Assembly: GCA_013815395.1 (NCBI GenBank)
Contig: JACDGH010000030.1
Coordinates: 1-15,194, forward strand
Direction: 5' to 3'
Source: Parachlamydiaceae bacterium
GTDB lineage: Bacteria; Chlamydiota; Chlamydiia; Chlamydiales; Parachlamydiaceae
Length of the DNA stretch: 15,194 bases
The translations under genes were made by a program, and so were the position numbers. The notes below the pieces were generated by a model. The model saw only the letters and a list, made by a program, of their open reading frames with translations, had not been told where the DNA came from and did no database searches. Of this stretch, positions 1-6,119 are shown in pieces (within the stretch, counting starts at the first letter, position 1; each line of letters opens with the position of its first letter).

Positions 1-2770
1 CTTCTAAATCATACCAAGATTTTATAAAACTTGAATTAAGCCATGTTTCAATGACTTTAAAACCTAATTTTTTGAATAAATCTGCCAATTGTTGCATTTG
101 CGTGAAATCTAAATTTTTTATAAAGGACGCCCATTCTTTTCTGCCGTTAGGGGTTAGGATAAATTTTTCTGATCTTTGAAAGATATCCATTAATGCATTT
201 TGATCAATATCAATCCCTTGTAAAGCTTCTGATCCTTTTATGCTTAGTATTTTTCGCTCCTTAATGGCCCCTAAAGTTGTATGTAATGTTTCTGATCCAA
301 CAATTCCTTCGGCAGGTCTTTGTAAAATGGACCCTCTTAGCCAATTCATGGCGAATTTATTATTTAATACATCGGCATTCGGATCGTTACAAGCACTCCA
401 GACATGTCTAGCGTTAAAAAGAATTTTATTCCAAACATCATCTCTTTCATTTTCTGGAATTTTTGGGAGTAATCTTTTTTCAATAATGCGAAGAAGACTT
501 TCTAAAAGATAACCTTTTTCCGCAAGAGATTCTGCTTCTTCGAAAGAATTAAGTAATTTATCAAAAATATTCCAACCAAAAGATAGTTTTAAACCTACAT
601 CATTAAAGAGCAGAGCTTGAACTTTCAAATCTTCTCTAAGCTTTTCAAAAGTTTTTTCAGAGGCTTGCAGTAGCAATGTCTCTGATTTTGGAGCAAGATG
701 ACGCCTTAAACCTACAGAAATATATTCTGAGGGGTTTTTTTTATCTGGCACTTGTGCTATAAAGCCTTCCTGTGTATCCAATAATAAATGATGTGTTTTT
801 AACAAGCTTAGTGTGGCTTTGTACTGATTTCCAGGTAAATAAATCAAAGGAATACCCCTTTCCCTGCAAAAGCCAGCTTCGTGTGAATTAGGGGCTGATG
901 GCTCTGCTATGAAAATCGCTTCCGGCTTGTGTTTTAAATTTGCTAAATATTTATCCACCCCATTTTTTGCTGTTTGACAAGTAAATGCATTTTTTTGGTT
1001 GAGGATTCTCACGCTGCCGCCGCCGGCTTCAGCAACTATGACTTGTTGCAAATTTTCTAATTCTTTAATTTTTTCGGGCTCTATATAACTCGGCTGAATC
1101 CTTTCTTGATGCGCAATAGGTCGTGCTTGAAGCAAATATAATACTCCCGTGTTTCTATCTATTGTCCACTCTATATCTAGAGGAAACCCGTAGATCTCTT
1201 GCAAATGATTTCCAATATCTGCGAGGTGGTTGATTTGTAGCTGGGTTAAGCTTGGAATTCGAACTATTTCAGGAGGATTCTCTACATTTGCTAATTTTCC
1301 TGCTTCGCCTGGAGCACGGCGGAGGGGTTTATCTTTAACAATTCCATGTAGAAAATCTCCTTGCTTATAAAAAATATCTGAAGGCATAGAACCTGTAACT
1401 ATTCCGTCAGCACCTCCAAAACCAGCACTAATTTGAACAACACCTTCGGTACCTAAGGATCCTTCAGTAGTATACATGACTCCGGAAGCGGGTATGTTTG
1501 CATAGGCGACTTTTGAAGTTGGCATATCTCCATGATTCTCTACGACCATAACTTGCAAAAGCACGGGCATAAATGGATCTTGGGTAATATCATCACCTGA
1601 AGCCTGTCTTTGTCCCAATGATCTTGCCGAAAAATAAGAAGCCACTACCTCTCCAATAGCCGCGCAAATGTGTTTTCTTGTTGGTGGAACAGAATCAATA
1701 CTATCATTGCCGCCAGGATTGGCGACCTTTAAAGTATCTTCTTTACCTGTACTTCTAACAATCATTTTTTTGTTCAATTTGACAAATTCAGCTATGTCTG
1801 CTTCTGGGGGAAATGTTTCACTGGTAGAGAAGGCCTGTTTGATACCAGCTTGAATTTTAATGAGGATTTCGGAAGCCAATTCAATGCTACTGCCTTCAAT
1901 TTCCATATGACTAGTAAATTGACTCCATAAATAATTGAACTCAGGAAAGTTTTGCTGAATAAATTCTAATACGTTTTGGTGGGCTATACCACGGAATTTA
2001 GGGATCATAACTGCCTGAGTGGAAGAATTAACGGCTGAATTAGCTTGAAAATTGTTAGCTAGTCTTTGAAGATTGGCTGTCTTATTTCCATATTTTGAAG
2101 CTAAAATTGCGGTTGTTCCTAAACCTTTAATCGAAACGAGCATTTTCTCTTTAATGTCATGAGGGTTAGTTTCATTTAGAAATAATTTTTCCGCTCTAGA
2201 GATAATTAATTCTATTTCTTCTCTGGGAGCCTTATAAGCTTGAGCTAAACGAATTTCATATTCGAGAATTTTTACAAATTCTTTATCTTCATACAGTTTA
2301 GATTGTGAAGATAATTTAACCGTCGATTCTTCTTTTTGTTCATTTACTTCTTTTTTTTCATACATTGGTGATAGATTCTTTGATTGATCAGTATGTATAA
2401 TTATATCTTTTTGAAGTGAATGTACGACTTGAATTGCCTTGTTATAGGCTTTCTCCATACTAAAAGTGGGTGTACCTACATACAAACTGATCATTTCTAT
2501 ATTTTCTTCAAGCTTGTGTAAGCTATCATGATTTATGCGTTTAAATTCAGCTTTATGCATTTCAAGGTATTTTGAAATATGCTTATAAGCAGCTTTAACT
2601 TTTTTTTCGAATACAGGTCTAGAAACTTGAGCGCATCGCTGATTAAGTGGCAACTGACGTCCTAAAGACAAATCTTCCGGCGAAGTGAGAACATGATCAA
2701 TAAATGTGTCGACATCATTCCAGTGGGCCCAATCTTCTACGACTTTTGGAGGAATCATAAAAAGCCCCAT
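1..2770 (-). CDS. Atypical PEP-synthase/PPDK-like dikinase (3' end outside window)
   Basis: The frame is open for 923 codons from ATG 2770 to the window edge, with an in-frame stop just upstream; a second ATG at 2758 is possible and neither has a strong Shine-Dalgarno. Residues 1-220 are a charged, helix-rich segment I do not recognise. Residues about 225-552 resemble the PEP/pyruvate-binding ATP-grasp domain of pyruvate phosphate dikinase and PEP synthase: KYGNKTANLQ near the start, MIVRSTGKED at 336-345, a GFGGADGIVTG stretch, and DIEWTID then LLQARPI ending at 552. A short segment follows with NSHEAGFCRERGIPLIYL, matching the swivelling phosphohistidine domain (TSHAAIVARELGIP type), with His630 in the catalytic position. 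The roughly 290 residues after that do not look like the expected PEP-binding TIM barrel. Family knowledge suggests ATP-dependent phosphotransfer through His630; the acceptor is unknown. Rifampin-phosphotransferase-like or effector roles are alternatives. Confidence 0.75.
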   Translation of the reverse strand, partial: MGLFMIPPKVVEDWAHWNDVDTFIDHVLTSPEDLSLGRQLPLNQRCAQVSRPVFEKKVKAAYKHISKYLEMHKAEFKRINHDSLHKLEENIEMISLYVGTPTFSMEKAYNKAIQVVHSLQKDIIIHTDQSKNLSPMYEKKEVNEQKEESTVKLSSQSKLYEDKEFVKILEYEIRLAQAYKAPREEIELIISRAEKLFLNETNPHDIKEKMLVSIKGLGTTAILASKYGNKTANLQRLANNFQANSAVNSSTQAVMIPKFRGIAHQNVLEFIQQNFPEFNYLWSQFTSHMEIEGSSIELASEILIKIQAGIKQAFSTSETFPPEADIAEFVKLNKKMIVRSTGKEDTLKVANPGGNDSIDSVPPTRKHICAAIGEVVASYFSARSLGQRQASGDDITQDPFMPVLLQVMVVENHGDMPTSKVAYANIPASGVMYTTEGSLGTEGVVQISAGFGGADGIVTGSMPSDIFYKQGDFLHGIVKDKPLRRAPGEAGKLANVENPPEIVRIPSLTQLQINHLADIGNHLQEIYGFPLDIEWTIDRNTGVLYLLQARPIAHQERIQPSYIEPEKIKELENLQQVIVAEAGGGSVRILNQKNAFTCQTAKNGVDKYLANLKHKPEAIFIAEPSAPNSHEAGFCRERGIPLIYLPGNQYKATLSLLKTHHLLLDTQEGFIAQVPDKKNPSEYISVGLRRHLAPKSETLLLQASEKTFEKLREDLKVQALLFNDVGLKLSFGWNIFDKLLNSFEEAESLAEKGYLLESLLRIIEKRLLPKIPENERDDVWNKILFNARHVWSACNDPNADVLNNKFAMNWLRGSILQRPAEGIVGSETLHTTLGAIKERKILSIKGSEALQGIDIDQNALMDIFQRSEKFILTPNGRKEWASFIKNLDFTQMQQLADLFKKLGFKVIETWLNSSFIKSWYDLE

Positions 2771-2800
2771 TTTAATAATTACAATTTAATAGGAGTTGCA

Positions 2801-2819
2801 CTATTAGTATATCTAATAG
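2801..2819. repeat. Perfect inverted repeat near the dikinase gene start
   Basis: CTATTAG, a 5-base TATAT loop, then CTAATAG. It lies 31-49 bases upstream of ATG 2770. A weak minus-strand promoter can be drawn just beyond it (TTGTTT at 2845-2850, 17-base spacer, TATATA at 2822-2827), which would put the transcript start inside the palindrome. It could be an operator or a leader hairpin. In AT-rich DNA a 7-bp stem can also arise by chance. Confidence 0.35.
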
Positions 2820-3091
2820 TATATATAAAATTTAAAATATAAGTAAACAATGATGGAGTTTAAAGACAACTTATAAATACACTTAATCTCAAAAAAGATG
2901 GAACACTGTATTTAAAAAATCTATGGACACTTTACGTCTATCACAATGTCGCAGTTCGTCAAAACATTATCCCCACCCCCAATTCTTCCCATGAACCTTT
3001 TTTTACTCTTTTATTCTATATAGCCAAATTAATAATTTAATCTATTTGACATAAAATTATATTACTAAACCGCGTTAATTAATATCAGGGT

Positions 3092-3121
3092 CAATATCGC
3101 TTGCGCTAATATTGTTTTTTT
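3092..3121 (+). terminator. Terminator-like hairpin with T-run
   Basis: CAATAT at 3092-3097 pairs with ATATTG at 3109-3114, with a short GC extension around a small loop, and seven T residues follow immediately (3115-3121). This has the form of a rho-independent terminator on the plus strand, but no plus-strand gene lies upstream. It could end an unannotated small transcript, act as an attenuator before the gene at 3166, or be chance. Confidence 0.35.
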
Positions 3122-3147
3122 GATAAAATCAATTTTTTGTTTAAAAT
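3120..3147 (+). promoter_or_regulatory. Possible promoter of the small membrane protein gene
   Basis: TTGATA (3120-3125), a 16-base spacer, then TAAAAT (3142-3147). A start near 3154 would leave a leader of only about a dozen bases containing the Shine-Dalgarno. The boxes are good, but the surrounding DNA is so AT-rich that such matches are common. Confidence 0.3.
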
Positions 3148-3165
3148 GTTATCGAGGATTTATAT

Positions 3166-3840
3166 ATGTCTTTAATTATTAAGGAAAATTTTAATAACTT
3201 TGAAGTTACTTATAATAATAACTTAAATAATTCAGAATTTTCTCAGCAAGAAGTGGGTAAAGCCTGGTTTGAGAAAGCTGATTTAGTGAGGCAAAATTGG
3301 AAGTCGTTACTTCAAGATTTAGAAACTTTCGAAAGAAATCAAGTTCCAGGGGCTCTTTTAAATGAAAAAGATAACCTATTTGTTCGTTTAGGAGAAAAAG
3401 ATGAGTCTATTACTAAAAAAATTCGTATACTTAAGAAAATTGAGTTTGGTGTCCCGATAGTTTTTGTATCTATCATTGGCATAAACCTTTTGAAAGGGGT
3501 TGGACAAAAAACAATTCCTGAAACGTTTGGAGTAGCTGAATCGGACTTCCCAAAAGGAGATCCTATTATCAATTTAAGTTGGCAAGGAAAAGTATTTTTT
3601 GTTGGTGCAGCATTATTAGGTACAGTCGCGCTTTTGAAGGTGATCCCCATCGTGGAAAAAACTTATAGAGATCTTTATCTTCACGATCAAATCCGAAATG
3701 ACATGGAATTTGCCGATTTTGCTAAAGAATTTAAGCATGCTAATAAGGCAGAGGTATATAAAATTACTGAACTTTTTAGTCAATTTAAGGATTTAAATAA
3801 AGAAGCAGAGTCACTTAACCTCATTAGTGACTTTTCTTAG
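3166..3840 (+). CDS. Hypothetical protein with two hydrophobic segments (Inc-like topology)
   Basis: This is a 224-residue protein I cannot assign to a family. The start is well supported: GAGGA at 3154-3158 lies 7 bases before ATG 3166. Residues 1-90 are polar and charged. Two hydrophobic segments, about 92-112 and 141-161, are separated by roughly 30 residues containing several prolines. The C-terminal 60 residues are charged and helical. Two closely spaced membrane segments with cytoplasmic tails resemble the bilobed pattern of chlamydial inclusion membrane (Inc) proteins, but the loop is longer than in a typical Inc hairpin. Inner-membrane or inclusion-membrane location is inference. It is divergent from the dikinase-like gene, and its TAG stop overlaps the TAA stop of the convergent ydfG-like gene by two bases. 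Confidence 0.7.
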   Translation: MSLIIKENFNNFEVTYNNNLNNSEFSQQEVGKAWFEKADLVRQNWKSLLQDLETFERNQVPGALLNEKDNLFVRLGEKDESITKKIRILKKIEFGVPIVFVSIIGINLLKGVGQKTIPETFGVAESDFPKGDPIINLSWQGKVFFVGAALLGTVALLKVIPIVEKTYRDLYLHDQIRNDMEFADFAKEFKHANKAEVYKITELFSQFKDLNKEAESLNLISDFS

Positions 3841-4613
3841 CTACTTCGATGAAGAATGGAGACTGATGCTTGATGAGTGGGATAGACAATCACATCGGCG
3901 ATATTAACATGTGGAGGTCTTGAGGCCATAAAAAGTACAATCTCGGCAATATCATCGGCTTGTAGCGCTTCGAAATTTTCATATACTTTGGCAGCTCTCT
4001 TTTCATCGTCTTTGTATCTAACTTTGCTAAATTCAGTTTGGGCCATTCCTGGGGAAATCATTGAAACGCGCAGAGGGGTAGCGACAAGTTCTTTTCGAAG
4101 AGTGTCTGTAAGGGCTGTAACGGCATATTTGGTGGCGCAATACACCCCTCCCCCGGGATAGCTATCGTGACCGGAAATGCTGCCGATGTTAATAATATGG
4201 CCGGAATTTCGCTTTAACATGCGAGGAATGACCTGGAAACAAGTGGTCAGAATCCCTTTGACATTTATATCGATCACCTCATTCCATTGATCGGGTGATG
4301 TCTCCCAAATATTATGCAAGCCCCGCACCAAACCCGCGTTATTGATTAGAATATCTGGAGTGGCAAATTTTTCTGGCAATTCATTAAGTTGCTTAATGAC
4401 TTCCTTTGTGTTTGCGATATCTACGCAGATGAGATGCGTGTCGGTGTTATATTTGGTTTTTAGTTCGGAAGCTAACTCTTCAAGACGTTCTTTGCGGCGG
4501 GCCAAAATGACTAATTGAGCACCTTCTTTAGCGAAGGCATGTGCAAAAGCGGCCCCAAAACCGGAACTTGCCCCAGTAATAAGAACTGTTTTGTCTTGAA
4601 ATTGTTTAGTCAT
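3837..4613 (-). CDS. ydfG: NADP-dependent short-chain dehydrogenase, YdfG-type
   Basis: This 258-residue classical SDR would oxidise 3-hydroxy acids or serine-type substrates in the cytoplasm with NADP, as E. coli YdfG does. The cofactor motif TGASSGFG is at 13-20, and the Arg-Arg pair at 39-40 after the second strand suggests NADP preference. NNAG lies at 91-94. The catalytic set is Ser145, Tyr158 and Lys162 (YCATK). The C-terminal part, with EFSKVRYKDD and the segment to PPHVNI, follows YdfG closely, and the length is only about ten residues greater than E. coli YdfG. AGGA (complement of 4622-4625) lies 8 bases before the ATG. The exact physiological substrate cannot be read from the sequence. 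Confidence 0.88.
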   Translation of the reverse strand: MTKQFQDKTVLITGASSGFGAAFAHAFAKEGAQLVILARRKERLEELASELKTKYNTDTHLICVDIANTKEVIKQLNELPEKFATPDILINNAGLVRGLHNIWETSPDQWNEVIDINVKGILTTCFQVIPRMLKRNSGHIINIGSISGHDSYPGGGVYCATKYAVTALTDTLRKELVATPLRVSMISPGMAQTEFSKVRYKDDEKRAAKVYENFEALQADDIAEIVLFMASRPPHVNIADVIVYPTHQASVSILHRSS

Positions 4614-4670
4614 TATTTTGTTCCTAAAATTTAAATTTCTCGAATTTTCGATTGGGGTAATATTATCGCG

Positions 4671-4699
4671 ACTATAAAAAAAATCCGCATTTTTTTCAA
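4671..4699 (-). promoter_or_regulatory. Sigma-70-type promoter of the ydfG-like gene
   Basis: Read on the minus strand: TTGAAA (4694-4699), an exact 17-base spacer, then TATAGT (4671-4676). The predicted start near 4664 gives a leader of about 50 bases before ATG 4613. The first unit of the 9-bp repeat array begins within ten bases upstream of the -35 box. Confidence 0.6.
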
Positions 4700-4706
4700 A
4701 TTGAAA

Positions 4707-4793
4707 AAGGACATAAAGGACGTAAGGGACTTAAGGGACATAAATGACGTAAAGGACTTAAGGGACATAAAGGACTTAAAGGACCTAAAAGAC
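4707..4793 (+). repeat. Left arm: ten 9-bp units GGACNTAAR
   Basis: The GGAC cores start at 4709, 4718, 4727, 4736, 4745 (TGAC), 4754, 4763, 4772, 4781 and 4790 (AGAC), an exact 9-base period with no slippage. Within a unit, the fifth base varies (A, G, T, A, G, T, A, T, C, A in order) and the last alternates A/G. In the frame set by GGA the units read as Gly-X-Lys triplets, but a TGA in the fifth unit and the lack of a start argue against translation. Confidence 0.9.
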
Positions 4794-4808
4794 AAAAAAA
4801 AGTCTTAA

Positions 4809-4826
4809 ATGGTCTGTAAAGACCAT
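4809..4826. repeat. Small hairpin in the spacer of the 9-bp array
   Basis: ATGGTCT (4809-4815), GTAA loop, AGACCAT (4820-4826): a perfect 7-bp stem with a 4-base loop. It is off-centre between the two arms of the repeat array, nearer the left arm. No T-run follows on either strand, so it does not look like a terminator. Confidence 0.6.
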
Positions 4827-4871
4827 CTCAATGGATAATGACTCTTTGAAAAAAATACCTTAATCTTTAAA

Positions 4872-4941
4872 TATGTCCTTTAAGTCCTTTACGTCCTTTA
4901 TGTCCTTTAAGTCCTTTAAGTCCTTTATGTCCTTTACGTCT
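4872..4941 (-). repeat. Right arm: eight inverted 9-bp units
   Basis: GTCC cores start at 4875, 4884, 4893, 4902, 4911, 4920, 4929 and 4938 (GTCT), again with an exact 9-base period. Read on the minus strand from the outside in, the variable bases are G, A, T, T, A, G, T, A. Units 2-8 of this series match units 1-7 of the left arm at six of seven variable positions. This suggests that one arm is an inverted copy of the other, not an independent expansion. Confidence 0.9.
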
Positions 4942-4974
4942 CTTCCAGTTTTCATTTCCTTTTTATGCTATTTT

Positions 4975-5002
4975 TAGATAAAATTAAGGATGATTTTATA
5001 CT
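4975..5002 (+). promoter_or_regulatory. Probable promoter of leucine dehydrogenase-argS
   Basis: TATACT at 4997-5002 is a good -10 box. The best -35 match is weak: TAGATA at 4975-4980 with a 16-base spacer. The start would fall near 5009, giving a leader of about 24 bases with AAAGG (5022-5026) placed 6 bases before ATG 5033. The right arm of the repeat array ends about 35 bases upstream of the -35 region. Confidence 0.45.
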
Positions 5003-5032
5003 AAATAGAGCGCTTCTCGTTAAAGGTAAAAA

Positions 5033-6115
5033 ATGCTGACAATTAAAGACATTGATGTGCCGGGTTACGAAAGGGTTATTGAAGGTAAGGATCCAGCAAG
5101 AGGTTTGCATTGCTTTATAGCCATTCACAACACTCGCCTTGGTCCTTCCTTGGGTGGAACGCGCATGCATCCTTATGCCAATAAGGAAGCTGCTTTAAAG
5201 GATGTTTTGCTGCTAGCTAAGGCAATGACATACAAGTCTGCCATGGCTGAAGATGGCTTAGGCGGAGGTAAGAGTGTTATTCTTGCCGATCCAAGTAAAG
5301 AAAAAAATCCTGATCTTTTTTATGCCTTTGCTGAAGTGGTCGATTATCTTAAGGGAGCCTACATAGCTGCTGAAGATGTGGGGACGAGTCCTAAAGATAT
5401 GGCTATGATCCATAAAAAAACTCCTTATGTCTGTGCGATGATGTCTGCTAAAAGCAGCGGCGATCCTAGCCGATTCACTGCCTGGGGTGTTTTTAAGGGC
5501 ATTCAAGCGGTGGCTATGAAATTATGGAAATCAACTTCTCTGCGAAATAAAACTATCGCCATACAAGGTCTTGGCCACGTGGGCGCCAAGCTTGCCGATT
5601 TGCTATTTTGGGAAGGTGCTAATCTTATCGTTTGCGATGTAAAAACTACTATTGCCGAAGATTTCATGCTCTCTTGTGGAACACGCGTAATCAATCCAGA
5701 AAGTTTCTGCAGTGTGGAATGTGATATATTAGCTCCTTGCGCGATGGGGGAAGTTATTAATCCACAAAGCTTGCCGCTATTGCGCTGTAAAGCTATAGCC
5801 GGGGGCGCAAACAATCAGTTATCAGACTTATCTATGGGTGCCCAGCTAAAAGATAAGGGCATTTTATATGCCCCTGATTATATTATTAATGCCGGCGGAA
5901 TCATTAATGCTGCTGCCGAGTTCGAAGTCGATGGCTATGATCCTATATTCTCCAGGGATAAAGTCGATCATATATACGATATCCTACTCAACCTCTTTGA
6001 AAAGGCAGAAAAAGAAAATAAGCCCACCAGCCTAGCAGCTGATGAAATTGCCGAATATAACCTTTATCACGGCATCGGTAAAAGAAAACAACCCATCAAT
6101 TTTGTAACCAAATAA
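5033..6115 (+). CDS. ldh: Leucine (Glu/Leu/Phe/Val-family) dehydrogenase
   Basis: This 360-residue NAD-dependent amino acid dehydrogenase would interconvert branched-chain amino acids and 2-oxo acids plus ammonia in the cytoplasm. The substrate-binding segment has GGTRMHPY at 41-48. MTYKSAMAEDGLGGGKS follows with Lys68 and Lys80, the same numbering as the catalytic lysines of Bacillus leucine dehydrogenase. EDVGTSP supplies Asp115. GDPSRFTAWGVFKGI precedes the Rossmann domain, whose GLGHVG is at 179-184 with Asp202 at the end of the second strand. The length is normal for the family, close to 360. AAAGG gives a good ribosome site. The stop lies 4 bases before the argS ATG, so the two are probably co-transcribed. 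Leucine preference over valine or phenylalanine is family inference. Chlamydiae carry a homologue annotated ldh. Confidence 0.93.
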   Translation: MLTIKDIDVPGYERVIEGKDPARGLHCFIAIHNTRLGPSLGGTRMHPYANKEAALKDVLLLAKAMTYKSAMAEDGLGGGKSVILADPSKEKNPDLFYAFAEVVDYLKGAYIAAEDVGTSPKDMAMIHKKTPYVCAMMSAKSSGDPSRFTAWGVFKGIQAVAMKLWKSTSLRNKTIAIQGLGHVGAKLADLLFWEGANLIVCDVKTTIAEDFMLSCGTRVINPESFCSVECDILAPCAMGEVINPQSLPLLRCKAIAGGANNQLSDLSMGAQLKDKGILYAPDYIINAGGIINAAAEFEVDGYDPIFSRDKVDHIYDILLNLFEKAEKENKPTSLAADEIAEYNLYHGIGKRKQPINFVTK

Positions 6116-6119
6116 TTCC

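Larger units (their letters stand above)
2771..3165. other. Divergent AT-rich intergenic region
   Basis: This 395-base gap separates the dikinase-like gene (minus) from the small membrane protein (plus). It is very AT-rich apart from a short run near 2940-2995. It contains a perfect 7-bp inverted repeat at 2801-2819, a terminator-like hairpin with a T-run at 3092-3121, and a weak plus-strand promoter at 3120-3147. I see no convincing reading frame or tRNA in it. Confidence 0.6.
4706..4941. repeat. Inverted array of 9-bp repeats, potential 64-bp stem
   Basis: The element consists of a left arm of GGACNTAAR units and a right arm of the reverse complement around a central spacer. Positions 4706-4769 pair with 4872-4935 (paired coordinates sum to 9641). 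By hand count, of 64 pairs 59 are Watson-Crick, 3 are G-T (4726, 4735, 4762) and 2 are mismatches (4722/4919 and 4745/4896). The loop is 102 bases and holds the last left-arm units and a small hairpin. It sits between two divergent genes and their outward promoters. Function is unknown. It is not a CRISPR array, because there are no spacers. Confidence 0.9.

Noticed and set aside
2963..2975. 13-base match AACATTATCCCCA shared with 13384-13396
   Set aside because: A single 13-base match between two places in a 15-kb window is about what chance gives, and the flanks do not align.
3046..3051. Perfect TTGACA -35 box upstream of the gene at 3166
   Set aside because: No acceptable -10 sequence lies 15-19 bases downstream.
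3339..3650. 103-codon minus-strand frame opposite the small membrane protein
   Set aside because: It is antisense to a frame with a good ribosome site and has no motif or start signal of its own.
4709..4794. Reading of the left repeat arm as Gly-X-Lys collagen-like protein
   Set aside because: The frame has a TGA in the fifth unit, no start codon or ribosome site upstream, and the opposite arm reads the same triplets only on the other strand.
4706..4941. CRISPR array
   Set aside because: The units are 9 bp and directly adjacent, with no unique spacers and no cas genes.
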